From positions 25,357,395 to 25,421,394 of the forward strand of contig JARZZO010000002.1 in NCBI GenBank assembly GCA_030544215.1: 64,000 nucleotides of DNA. Reading direction: 5' to 3'. Below, one piece after another: positions 30,802 to 42,348 of the stretch (the stretch's first letter is position 1; each line of letters starts with the position of its first letter). The position numbers and the translations under genes were made by a program. Below the pieces are notes generated by a model that had not been told where the DNA came from, did not search any database, and saw nothing but the letters and a program-made list of their open reading frames with translations. Source of the stretch: Zantedeschia hybrid cultivar. Its lineage: Eukaryota; Streptophyta; Magnoliopsida; Alismatales; Araceae.

Positions 30802-31315
30802 TGTTGTGAAATAAACTTAATTTCATGGGGATCTCCTTATAATTATGTAAGGAGTTTCTTATGTTATGAGTTAGAGAGAAAATAATGGGTCTTTTATTAT
30901 TTAGAGGTTATGGTATCTTTTAGGTTTCTCTTGTAACTCTTGTAACCTTCATTTGAGTTAAGAATGCAAGAGAGGTGGAGAGTCATGTAATGGTCATTAA
31001 TAGGAGTTGAAGAGTCTTTTGTAACCACCCAAGTGTAACTCCCATACATGTAATGGGGAGATTTTCGTGCTCCACCTTGGAGCCTTAGTTAGTGGGAGTC
31101 TAAAAGTCATTTTAAGAAAGTTATCTATCTAGAAAGCTCATGTAAGGTCTATATATACATGTGGTTAGTTGTTTTCATATAAGAAGTCACATATGATCAA
31201 TAAAATATCCACTTTTTAAGGTCTTCTTCAACTTTTGTGTTTTCTACCTTCTCTACATATTTTTCTACTACAATTTCACCTTGTGTAAGTAAGAGCCCAC
31301 CATTAGCTTCCAACA
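30802..31315 (+). repeat. 5' LTR of the copia element
   Basis: It starts TGTTGTGAAATAAA, ends CTTCCAACA, and matches 35437-35950 over its full length. Confidence 0.95.
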
Positions 31316-31318
31316 AAG

Positions 31319-31330
31319 TGATATCAGAGC
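31319..31330 (+). promoter_or_regulatory. Primer-binding site (initiator tRNA-Met)
   Basis: TGATATCAGAGC differs by one base from the canonical TGGTATCAGAGC and begins 3 bases after the LTR. Confidence 0.85.
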
Positions 31331-31349
31331 AAGATTTCTACTAGTTAGT

Positions 31350-34300
31350 ATGGCTAGTGGGAATATGGCGTTTCAAATTCCTCAACTCTCCAAAATCAAC
31401 TATGAGAATTGGAGCATCCAAATGAAGGCACTTCTTAGATCCCAAGATGTATAGGATATCGTCACCCAAGGCTATGATGAGCCAGATGATGAAGCGACCT
31501 TGCCTCAAAATGAAAGAATTTCATTGAAGGATTCAAAAAAAAAGGATAAAAAGGTCCTTTTTCTCATCTACTAAGGGGTAGATGAAGCTACCTTTGAGAA
31601 GATTGCCGAAGCAACTTCTTCAAAGACGGTATGGGAGTTGCTCGAGAGATTTTGCAAAGGAGAAGAGAGGGTGAAAAAGGTACGCCTCCAAACTCTAAGA
31701 GGTGAATTTGAAGCCTTACAAATGAAAGAGTCCGAGACTATCTCGAATTACTACACAAGGGTGAAGATAGTTGTAAATCAACTACGAAGAAATGGTGAGG
31801 CTACATCGGATGTTCTTGTGGTGGAGAAGTTACTACGGTCACTTGATTCTAAGTTTGACCATATAGTAGTGGCTATTGAAGAATCCAAAGATTTGGATAC
31901 CATGTCCGTCGAGCAACTCATTGGGTCCTTAGAGGCCCATGAACATAGGCTTCTCAAGAAGAAGAAGGAAGCCTTGGAGCAAGCACTTGCCGCCAAACTT
32001 TCTCTCAAAGAAGGAAAAGGTGAAGGCAAGAATCAAAGAGGACGTGGTCGTGGACGTGGTGGTCGTGGCCGCGGTGGTCGTGGCTGCGGTGGAAAAGGAG
32101 GACGAGGCATCTCCTATGAAGATAAGGGAAGCACTTCTACAAACTCCACAAGAGGCCGTGGTAGAGGCCGTGGTGATTCATATGGAAAGTCAAGGTATGG
32201 AAAATCTCAAGTTGAATGTTACAACTGTCATAGACGTGGACATTATGCAAGTGAATGTTAGCGTGATTCCACTAACAATGATGATGAGAAGGCTAATCAT
32301 GTTGAGAAGCAAAATGAAGATGAAGAACCATTTATCTTGTTGGCATACAAAAGAGAAGAGAAGGACAATCAAAAAGCATGGTATCTTGACTCCGGAGCAA
32401 GCAATCACATGAGTGGACAAAGAGAGATCTTCACAAATTTTGATGAGACAGTTGGTGGCCAAGTTACTTTTGGTAATTCATCCAAAATAGCAATCAAGGG
32501 AAAAAGTAACATCTTGATTCGTTCAAAGAATGAAAATTATCAATTGATTTCCGATGTTTATTATGTTCCGGAGATGAAAGATAATATTTTGAGTTTGGGA
32601 TAACTCTTAGAGAAAGGCTATGATATTCGCTTGAAAAATCATGGTCTTTCAATAAGAGATAAAAGAAACAACTTGATTGCTAGAGTTGGCATGCAAAAGA
32701 ATAGAATGTTTGTTTTGAAGTTACAAAGTCCTTGAAAGCATGTTTTAAAGATATCTCTTGGTTATGACACTTGAGATATGGGCATCTTAACTTTGCTAGT
32801 TTTAAGTTTTTGTCTAAGCAAAAGTTGGTGAAAGGATTGCCTCATATTGATCATTCGGATGAGTTATGTGAAGGTTGTATTCTTGGCAAACATCATAAAA
32901 AGAGTTTTTCAAAAGAAGCAACAAGAAGGACAAATGGGCCACTCCAACTCATTCACACCGATGTATGTGGGCCAATTTCTCCAATATCATTTGGTAAGAA
33001 TAGATATTTTTTTACCTTTACAGATGATTTTACTAGAAAGACATGGGTGTATTTTCTTAAAGAAAAATCCAAAGTATTTGATACTTTTAAGAAATTCAAG
33101 GTGTTTGTAGAAAAGCAAAGTGGTTGCTACGCCAAAGTCATGAGATCGGATAGAGGTGGAGAATTCACATCAAAGTCTTTTGAAGCATTTTGTGAAGAGC
33201 ATGGAATTCATCGTCCATTAACGGCTCCATATTGACCACATCAAAATGGAGTCGCGGAGAGAAGAAATCAGACCATTCTCAATATGGTCCGAAGTATGTT
33301 AAAGTGCAAAAATATGCCGAAAGAGTTTTGGGCGGAGGCCGTGGCTTGTGCGGTTTATTTGTTGAATAGATGTCCCACAAAATGTTTGGAAAGCATGACA
33401 CCACATGAAGCATGGTATGGAGAGAAACCGGATGTTTCTCATTTAAAGGTGTTTGGAAGTGTAGTCTATGCACATGTACCGGATCAAAGGAGAACCAAGT
33501 TAGATGATAAAAGCAAAAGGTATATCTTTCTTGATTATGATCCACGTACTAAAGGCTATAAGTTGTTTGATCCTTCTAATGAAAAAGTTGATGTCAATGA
33601 TGATGTGATTTTTGATGAAAAAGACACTTGGAATTGGAATATCAATAAAACTAGTGATGAGATGAGACCACTAGTTGATGAAGATGAAGATGCACATGAA
33701 GAACCTCATTTGCCTCAGTCGCCACCAGTTTTGCCACCTTTGTCTCCACATGGTGGTGGATCTCCATCATCATCTTCATCGTCGGGAGGAAATTCAAAGT
33801 CAAGAAAGATGAGATCTCTTGATGAGATCTACAATGTAACTGAAAATCAAAATGATCTAACCCTCTTTTGTCTTTTTGCAGATTGTGAGCCTCTAACATT
33901 TGATGATGCAATAAAAAATGAAAGGTGGAGAGATGCTATGGATGAAGAAATCAAATCAATAGAGAAGAACAACACATGGGAATTGGCGGTTCTTCCAAAA
34001 GGCAAAAAGACAATTGGTGTGAAGTGGGTGTACAAAATGAAGAAAAATGCCAAAGGAGAAGTTGAAAAATACAAAGCAAGATTGGTAGCCAAATGATACA
34101 AACAAAAGGCCGGAATTGATTATGATGAGGTATTTGCTCCCGTTGCCCGTTTGGAAACTATTCGTTTGGTTATTGTTTTAGCGGCTCAAAATCATTGGAG
34201 TATTTTTCAAATGGATGTTAAATCGGCATTCTTGAATGGTTTTCTTGATGAAGAAGTTTATGTTGATCAACCTTTGGGTTATGTGAAGAAAGGACACGAA

Positions 34301-35449
34301 GGAAAAGTTTTAAGGCTCAAGAAGGCGCTCTATGGTTTGAAGCAAGTACTAAGAACATGGAATAGTAGAATTGACAATTATTTTTTATAAAATAATTTTG
34401 TCAAATGTCCTTATAAGCATGCACTTTATTTGAAGATACATGAAAATGGAGACATATTGCTTGTTTGTTTGTATGTAGATGATTTGATCTTTACAGGAAA
34501 TAAACTACATATGTTCAAAGAATTCAAGGAATGCATGATTCAAGAATTTGAAATGACAGATATTGGCCTTATGTCCTATTTTCTTGGCATTGAAGTAAAG
34601 CAAACAATTGAAGGTATTTTCATATCCCAAGAAGCTTATGCACAAGAAATTCTCAAGAAGTTCGATATGGAAGATTGCAATCCGGTCAACACTCATGTAG
34701 AAAGTGGCATCAAATTGTCAAAGCATGAAGAAGGTGAAGTGATTGATTCAACTTTATTCAAGAATTTGATTGGAAGCCTTAGATATTTGACATGCACAAG
34801 GCCAGATATTTCATATGGTGTTGGTTTAATGAGCCGATATATAGAAGAACCAAAGTCGACACATTTCAAAGCCGCAAAGAGAATTCTTCGATACATCAAA
34901 GGTACTATTTATCATGGATTATTTTATTCATCATCCAAGGAATTTGATCTTGTAGGCTACTCCGATAGTGATTGGGGAGGTAACATTGATAAAAGGAAGA
35001 GCACCACTGGATTTGTATTCTTCTTAGGAGGAACGGCATTCACTTGGTTTTCTAAGAAGCAACCTATTGTTACACTTTCTACTTGTGAAGCGGAGTATGT
35101 TGCATTATCATCCGGAGTGTGTCATGCACTGTGGTTGAGAAATTTACTCAAGAATCTTCATGTTAATCAAAGAGAGCCTACAAAGATACTTGTTGATAAC
35201 AAGTCGGCAATTGCCTTAGCCAAGAATCCGGTCTATCATGAAAGGAGCAAGCACATTGATACAAGATTTCATTTTATTCGGGAGCATGTGAAGAACAAAG
35301 AGATTGAACTTATTTTTGTCAAATCTCAAGATCAAGTTGCGGCTTTTTTCACAAAGTCTTTGAAATTTGATGTCTTCTCCAAATTGAAGAAATTACTTGG
35401 AATGCTTGATGGAAGAGAATTAAGTTTACAAGGGGGTGTTGTGAAATAA
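31350..35449 (+). pseudogene. Copia gag-pol, multiply interrupted
   Basis: Gag starts at ATG 31350 and is stopped at 31452-31454 and 31572-31574, but reads on with an RG-rich stretch and the CYNCHRRGHYASEC zinc knuckle to a stop at 32259-32261. Protease has DSGA (WYLDSGASNHM, about 32380). A stop at 32601-32603, a frameshift near 32730 and TGA at 32765-32767 follow. Integrase shows RYGHLN, CEGCILGKHH, HTDVCGP, DRGGEF and NGVAERRN, with a stop at 33233-33235. RT begins KKTIGVKWVYK, is stopped at 34094-34096 and 34388-34390, and has YVDD at 34472-34483. RNase H carries YSDSDWGG, TCEAEYVAL and LVDNKSAIALA, ending at 35447-35449. At least eight in-frame stops and one frameshift make it dead. Confidence 0.93.
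35430..35436 (+). promoter_or_regulatory. Copia polypurine tract
   Basis: AAGGGGG immediately precedes the 3' LTR TG. Confidence 0.8.
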
Positions 35450-35950
35450 ATTTAATTTCATGGGGATCTCCTTATAATTATGTAAGGAGTTTCTTATGTT
35501 ATAAGTTAGAGAGAAAATAATGGATCCTTTATTATTTAAAGGTTATGGTATCTTTTGGATTTCTCTTGTAACTCTTGTAACCTTCATTTGAGTTAAGAAT
35601 GCAAGAGAGGTGGAGAGTCATGTAATTGTCATTAATAGGAGTTGAAGAGTCTTTTGTAACCACCCAAGTGTAACTCCCATGCATGTAATAGGGAGATTTT
35701 CGTGCTCTACCTTGGAGCCTTAGTTAGTGGGAGTCTAAAAGTCATTTTATGAAAGTTATCCATCTAGAAAGTTCATGTAAGGTCTATATATACATGTGGT
35801 TAGTTGTTTTCATGTAAGAAGTCACATATGATCAATAGAATATCCACTTTTTAAGGTCTTCTTCAACTTTTGCGTTTTCTACCTTCTCTACATATTTTTC
35901 CACCACAATTTCACCTTGTGTGAGTAAGAGCCCACCATTAGCTTCCAACA
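35437..35950 (+). repeat. 3' LTR of the copia element
   Basis: Same length as the 5' LTR (514 bp), about 96% identical, ending CTTCCAACA before the ATTAA duplication. Confidence 0.95.
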
Positions 35951-35955
35951 ATTAA

Positions 35956-37560
35956 TGAGTCAAACTTGTCTAATAGTTTTTGTTTATAAATTTTTTAGGT
36001 CGTCCAATCAAAATTGCTTATACAAACTCATGGGGCATATGGTGGCCGACTTTATAAAAAAAATCAAAAAATTTACTTGCTACAATATCGTGTACTGTGG
36101 CAGGAGGCATTGCAGTAAATATACTCGAAAAGAAATCGTTTCAGTTTGTGCAATAAAAGAAGAAATCGTTATGGGCCAAACAGAGGTTTTGCGCCGGAGA
36201 ACGACCAACTGGAACCTAAGCCCAGAACACGGTCCATTTCCTTGTGATGGGCCTGGCGCAGAAGTTCAAAAAATGGTCCGGTTCCGTTTTCATGGTAGTT
36301 TAACCGCCCAGGACCCTACCCTGCTCCCCTCCCTCCCAGGCCAATTGGCCATCATCCCGGCACCATTCTAGTTAGATCGTTAAAATTTCTAGTTAGATCA
36401 CTCAATTCGATCTGAAAATAAGTATACGAAAAACATGATTAAGTTGTTCTATATACTTAATATTTGTATTTTAAATATATATTAAATGTTTTCGTGTTAA
36501 CTCATAAGTTGAAACATTAAAGACACTAAAAAAAGCTAAGATCAGAAAGAAATTGATCTGATCCGAGTCCCTTGTTTTTAAACAATACTATCTGGTGCAC
36601 AGCCCGTTTACCGCCTCCAAAGAATCGTGGTGTATCAACCTCTACTGTACTAAAGTAACACGACTTTATAAATATGTTCACACATATAAGAAATTAATGT
36701 TATATCCGATAAAGATTCAATCACCCTGTCCTATGGGATCTAGGATATCTTGGCCGGAGATCCAATTAAAAGTTAAACCCCATTTGGCGTAAGTTGGCTC
36801 AAATTGGGTGCCATTCACTTTCATAAAACTAGCATGTACTTGTCCAAGACTCCAAGTACAAAATGAAGCCAGTAAAACGTATTATTTACTTTCTAAATAA
36901 ACATAAACGTATCGATTGCTTAACTTTCTATATATGTACGTCAAAATCCTCTTCTTATTCTGTATTCAGGTGCTTTCATCTCTTGGATCAACTAGATATT
37001 AAAAGGTTAATTTACAATAGTTAATTACCGTACATCAGATATAGCGTCCGTAATAGACCATATCTGGCATCGATACGAGAAGATTAATGCTCTACAGTCT
37101 TATTTTCAAAGAGAAATGCTTGCTGCAATACATCTGGACATTGCAGCTGTGACGATTGCCTAATCGGTAAATCAGATGCCATGCGTCTTCTAAAGTGGGC
37201 TGCACTAATCGAATGATATTACATCCAATCTATCAATTGAATGATAGTTGTAACGGCTAACACCTAAGGAATATTACACCAAGTATTTCTCATTTTCAAT
37301 AAGACCTTGTACAGGTATAACTCTACAATCTTTGAAATTTTTACTTCTACGCCCACAAATAAACCTCACCCCTCTAGTAGTCCTACATTCTAAAAGAGTT
37401 GTATGCATATGCCCCCGTTGTGCTTAGTTGAAGGATAAAAATGGCTAACTTGCCATTAGAATTTGCGTCAATACAATGGTCCAGATGTAAATCTCAAAGA
37501 TCTTAGGGGTATATGTACAAAAGATCAATATAAATTCCGAAGACATGTTAGTCATTTATG
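35956..37560. other. Gene-free AT-rich DNA
   Basis: Short open frames here are not supported by any recognisable motif. No RNA gene or clear element ends are seen. Confidence 0.5.
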
Positions 37561-37576
37561 TCTCTAAACTATACTT

Positions 37577-37773
37577 TTTCTTTTTTTGTCGAAGTGGCTC
37601 GTGGTTACAGGTCAAATATCCAATTCGAGGAGCTGAGTTCGAATTCGTCAGCGCACATGAAATATCCACCCAAACGGACAACTTTTTCGCTCAAAGAGCA
37701 AAAATTCCACGGCAAGACCCCCCCCCCCCCCGGGGCGGGGAGGGGCGTGCCACTGCGCTACTGCACGGGTACA
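37577..37773 (+). mobile_element. SINE-like insertion with 16-bp target duplication
   Basis: TCTCTAAACTATACTT (37561-37576) and TCTTTAAACTATACTT (37774-37789) flank the insert. Inside are an A-box-like TGGCTCGTGG (37595-37604) and a B-box-like GAGTTCGAATTC (37635-37646). There is no 3' A tail; a C-rich then G-rich run (about 37718-37745) precedes the right end. Confidence 0.55.
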
Positions 37774-37831
37774 TCTTTAAACTATACTTATAGTAATCTT
37801 GAGCAAGCGGTGTTGACGGTGACCGGTGAGG

Positions 37832-37930
37832 ACATATATATATTTTCATAGAATGTCTGAATATTGGAGAGAATAACATGTTTATAGGGTGTCAATGCAA
37901 ATTAAATCCTTATGATCACAAAAATATACA
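37832..37930 (+). repeat. 99-bp direct repeat, left copy
   Basis: It matches 41027-41125 at 97 of 99 positions by hand count. The sequence starts ACATATATATATTTTCATAG and is not obviously coding. Confidence 0.85.
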
Positions 37931-40383
37931 CCTACTCCAAATCCCCATGATTGAGTCTAGAATTATTAATGTACACTGTTAAATCTTCTCTACTATCCAT
38001 AAGCAGCTTCCAAAATTATATGTTTTTGACATTAGTTTCATAGGCTCAGGAGCACATAAAATGAACAGAATAGATCATGCATCTATTGTACCCCTCTAAT
38101 CCATGAATTTTTTGTGTCAGATTTGAATGAGTTTTTATGTATAAATAATTTATTGATAGTAGAAAAGATTTAATGTGTGTATTTATAATTTGAGATTCAA
38201 TCATGTGATTTTGGAGTAGGGGGCAACAGGATCCCTGATCATATTTGAAATATGGTATCTAAAGATATGCATACCTTCCCCATAGACTCACTCTGCATGT
38301 CACAACAGTAAAGTGGAACTTTAAGCATTTTGTGACGTAAAAAGAAATTCAGACATAAAATAATTTGTCTTATGATGGATCTCTAATGTTTGACCTTTTA
38401 TATGACTACCAGTGGCTTCATGCATTTCTTACCACTGTCTGTGCAATCTTAAACAACAGCCTCATTGAAGTCCCTTCGAGACACATTTTCATCTGTTTGC
38501 CAAAGAGAATCTAGAAAGCAAACTAAACTGTATTGCTTAATATATTCACAATAGGGCATTATCACAACCTATCTTTCCATGACAACCAATTTTCCAAAAG
38601 TGTTTTTTTAACAAGTCTCCTGAAATAGAAGTCGCGGTGGCAGACCAGATTCATCACCGCCATCTTGTCTCTATCAGCATAATATGACCCAACTTATGTT
38701 GTCAATGGCAAACCAGGCTTCATCATGGCCACTGTCCCTGAGAACTATAGTATGACCAAACTTATAGCTCGGATCAAATCAATCATCCTCCTCCTTCAGA
38801 AACAACTGATAAAAAAAAATTCAATAACCAAAATTTGCATGGAGAAGTCAATGATACCATATGACGTTAACAGAAAGCTGTTCTCAACGATCAAAATTTC
38901 CAACTTTGTTCTTTCAAGCAGTTTAGCTTCTATAAGTCCTTGCCTTCTACACTAATAAAATATGCTTCTCAATTGCTAATGTCTTTAGGCCACGACCTTG
39001 TCAGAGGAAACGCACACCTCAAAAACCTCACATTCTTGACATTTCTTGTTCTCTCCACGTATCTGTCCATGTAGTTCACCTCAGCTGACTCCCACTATAG
39101 ATTCCTTATCGGTTACACCTCAAAAGCCAAAATTGTTTCAAGGCATAAGCCTTCTGCCTGCTACCAACTTACAACTCAGGCCAACAAGCCAATGGCTGGG
39201 CCACACCCACAAGGGGGAGGTCTTAGCATCAAATCTTACTTTCTGTAGCTTACAGAAAGGAGATTTATCCTAGAGACTTGTACCGTCGTATGGGCTTATT
39301 CCCTTGTATTCTCTGAGGAGGCGGAGCCCATGGAGGAAGGACTGCTACCTTGCAGTGGGATACCAGTCGTTCAAGAAAGGCAAGATTATCACTGTTTGTG
39401 CAGAACATCCCCCCATATTGGGACCCTCGAATTTGAATGCACTCCCTAAAGGACGAGCTATAAATACTTGGTCATTGTGCCACCTGACCCAAAAAAGTTC
39501 AACTCAGGATTGATGCCATAGAAAAAAAGGTAGCCCCTACTATCTGCCAACTGTTTAAAGGATACAACACCGATAAATGAGTTTAATGTAAGGTTAAGAT
39601 GCTGATCACTTCCTTATGACTAATTTAGGACTATGAACTAGACCTAGCTAATATGTTCAATAAGTCATGACAAAGTGACCTTATCAAGCTACTACTCATT
39701 GATCCTTACAAAGGCAAGAATTTGTCATATATTCATAATTCATTCTTGATCATATATCATAAAACCTAGGTGCTTTGTTTACCCTTTTATTCAGCCATCA
39801 AATATGTGTAGGCTTCTAGATGAATCCAACTCAGCCATCAAATTTCTGTCCTCTTTCATTTTGCCATGAAATTTCGAGACTTAGATGAATCCAACTCTGC
39901 CCTTTAGCACAGTTGTAAATGCCAACTGAAATTCAAAGAGCATATATTCCAAGAAAATCACAACTTCCTTGCTCCATACGACTGTACAAAATGAAATTTG
40001 TACTTCAAATGGTGCACACATAAGTTTGCTTCTTTCACCCAACCATTTGTTGACCCTGTATATAATATCTTGAGGCTGCCACAAGCTTACCGTATCCACG
40101 TCAGAGACTTGATACACGGAAATTATGACCAGGAATCATACAGATATATCAAATTCTAAAGTTCAACTAAGCAATCATGCATGCAACTTTGCCATGGCCA
40201 GTCCCAAGCCTAGATGAGAAAGGCTAAACAACCGCAGCTGGGTACGAGAAGTGGGGGAAGGCGACGATAGTGGGAAGGACTTGATGGGTTGGAGGGTGGC
40301 GTTGCCCCCTTTTATCGACAGGAGATGGCACCGTGAGATCTAGAGAGAGAGGGGGATGAGCAAGATGGGAGAAGAGGGCGTAC
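37931..40383. other. Gene-free DNA between the 99-bp repeats
   Basis: No convincing gene. Small direct repeats of GATGAATCCAACTC occur at about 39820 and 39883. Open frames around 39040-39510 have no recognisable motif. From about 40225 to 40383 it reads as intron-like DNA downstream (minus strand) of the PX-like exon. Confidence 0.5.
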
Positions 40384-40479
40384 CTATTGCTTGAGGGGAG
40401 GGCTCCAGTCCATGCCCAGCGGCAGCGAGGACGTCCCATCGGGACGGTGCTTTGGCGGGATCCTGCTGGGCGGCATCAT
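40384..40479 (-). pseudogene. Captured/decayed first exon of an EREX-like PX-domain gene
   Basis: Reading the minus strand from ATG 40479, the peptide contains PPKHRPDGTSSLPLGMDWSP, which I recognise as the conserved start of plant PX-domain proteins of the EREX type (Rab5-effector-related sorting nexin-like proteins). A GT donor follows at 40383-40382 (AATAG|GTACGC). In relatives the text continues with a tryptophan just after the lysine; here that codon is TAG, just before the splice donor. The GC-rich upstream part (40480-40680) resembles a plant 5' UTR. No PX domain exon is found nearby, so this is a fragment, probably carried by the CACTA element whose end lies at 41026. The family call rests on remembered motifs. 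Confidence 0.55.
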
Positions 40480-40685
40480 CCCCCCCTCCCCCTTCTCTCC
40501 TCCACAGTCCACCAGAGCTCCTCCGCCGCCCCACGGGAGAGGGGGATTGAGAGACCGGCGACGATGGCGGGCAGAGCGGAGGGAGCACGGCGGTGGTTAG
40601 GGCTAGGAGAGGAAAAAGAGGGAGACAGGGAAAGGGGCGGGCTCGGGAGGGAAACAAGGAAAGAGCCTTCGGAAGTTTGTTTTGG

Positions 40686-41026
40686 AGAACTTTTGTCAGC
40701 GGTTACAAGTAAAGCCGTCGACATAGAGCAGATATGTTAACGGCTACGCCAATAGCCGTTGACATATAGTTTTTACCATTTTTTTTTCTATTTATTATAT
40801 ACGTCGACGGGTAAACAAGAACCGTTAACATATAACCTACATATGTCAACGGCTACAACGTAGCCGTTGACATATACTACCTATATGTGAACGGTTATCT
40901 TAACCGTTGACATATAAATCTATTGTAAACGGTACTTTCTTAGCCGTCGACTAATATTCTTTTTGTCGATAAGTGTCTATAGCCGTGGACATATATTCGC
41001 TGACAAAACTTGTCTTCCTTGTAGTG
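40686..41026 (-). mobile_element. CACTA transposon terminus with subterminal repeats
   Basis: Read on the minus strand the end is CACTACAAGGAAGAC, the CACTA-type terminus. About a dozen copies of a 10-15-bp motif (TATGTCAACGGCTAC and its complement, with variants) are packed into the adjacent 330 bp, the known subterminal repeat architecture bound by CACTA transposase. The opposite end was not found within about 5 kb, so the element is truncated or longer than I could trace. Confidence 0.7.
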
Positions 41027-41125
41027 ACATATATATATTTTCATAGAATGTCTTAATATTGGTGAGAATAACATGTTTATAGGGTGTCAATGCAAATTAA
41101 ATCCTTATGATCACAAAAATATACA
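41027..41125 (+). repeat. 99-bp direct repeat, right copy
   Basis: It begins at the base after the CACTA terminus and matches 37832-37930 at 97 of 99 positions. Confidence 0.85.
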
Positions 41126-41187
41126 TAAATAAACATATATATAAATCTTTTTCAATTGTAATTTGTATAAAAACCATGTCTGATTGG

Positions 41188-41781
41188 TAGGGGCCGGGTG
41201 TAAACGAGCCGAGTTCTATCTTCTTTAAGTTTGGTTCAATCAATTTTAATCAAGTTCGAGTTCGAGCCGAGTATTTATGATAGTTGGTCAAGCTTGATTC
41301 ATTTAGATATTAATCGAGCTCGAGTTAAATATCGAGTAGCTCAATATCTCAATGAATGTATGATTTATAAAATTAAATTTTTAAAAAAAAAAAAAATTAT
41401 AAACTTTGTTCAAATCATAGTGAATATCATGTTATTTGCGTCTCTAGTTATTTGATAGAAAACTCTATAAGACATTAAATATCTTATTCATTAAGTTTAT
41501 TCATAAATAAAATAATTAAATAAATACTTAATATAGGTCTTACTGAGTACTTAAATGAATTCTTAGTAAGTATTAAATCGAGTTCTTATCAAATAGTTAA
41601 CGAGCTTGTTCACGAACGAAATCGAGTCAAGTTTACTTGTGTTCAAACTCAACTCGTTTAATGAATCGATCTCTAATTTTTATTCCAACTTCTTTATTTA
41701 GCTCAATAAACAAGCCGAGTCGACATTTTTTAATAGGCTTACGAACTGTTAATCGAGCATATTAATTTATTTACAGTCCTA
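41188..41781. repeat. CGAGC/GAGTT-rich interspersed repeat (hAT-like ends)
   Basis: TAGGGGCCGGGTGTAAACGAG on the left and, inverted, TAGGACTGTAAATAAATTAA on the right. Flanks CTGATTGG and CTAATTAA could be a decayed 8-bp duplication differing only by G/A. The inside is rich in CGAGTT/AACTCG words. Confidence 0.45.
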
Positions 41782-42085
41782 CTAATTAATTTGCTGATTG
41801 TACGTGCAACAACCCTACCCCATTGCGCCTTGTCTGCCATCGACACAATTTAAATTCCGAAGGGAAGTGCTGAATAGGCATGAGCAATCCATGCGGTCAA
41901 TACTCCCACTGTTTTTACCTTTTTTTACTGTTGATACAGCTCAAATCCATTGACTTCTGAGATTTGAACTGTTGATGCAGCTCACATGCTGCTGGCGCGA
42001 GAATAAAAGGAGAAAGGTGCGATTTTGGCATCCTATCGTTATGACTTTACTGATATCAGATTTGCCCGTAGAACTCTTAGCGTCA

Positions 42086-42348
42086 CTTTAATTGAAGAAT
42101 AGAAGAAGAATAAGGCCTCTTATTCTTATAATAAGGTTAATTCTAGTTTGACGAGCAGAATGACTTATATCGCATTAAAATTGTTTATATTAAAATAAGG
42201 AGAATAAACAATTCGATCTTAGACTTAAGAATTGCTTATCTTTTCTATTTCGCCAGTAGATCCTAAGAACTATCAAAGTTAAGTACCCCTTATTCTAGTA
42301 TATGTTATTCCGGATAAGTAATTTCGAATTACCTATTCTGCAAATAAA
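42086..42348. mobile_element. MITE, CTTTGATTGG family, diverged copy 3
   Basis: CTTTAATTGAAGAATAG at the left and TATTCTGCAAATAAA at the right align with the copies at 21130 and 51494, sharing the CTTATTCTAGTATA and TTAGACTTAAGAATTG-like interior. Confidence 0.5.

Larger units (their letters stand above)
30802..35950 (+). mobile_element. Ty1/copia LTR retrotransposon (degenerate)
   Basis: It has complete 514-bp LTRs, a primer-binding site, broken gag-pol in copia order (gag, protease, integrase, RT, RNase H) and a polypurine tract. A perfect ATTAA target duplication is at 30797-30801 and 35951-35955. The LTRs differ at about 20 of 514 positions (about 4%), mostly transitions, so it is considerably older than the Ty3 element. 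Confidence 0.95.

Noticed and set aside
39046..39513. Two plus-strand ORFs near 39.0-39.5 kb
   Set aside because: No recognisable motif, no start context or splice signals; left as unannotated DNA.
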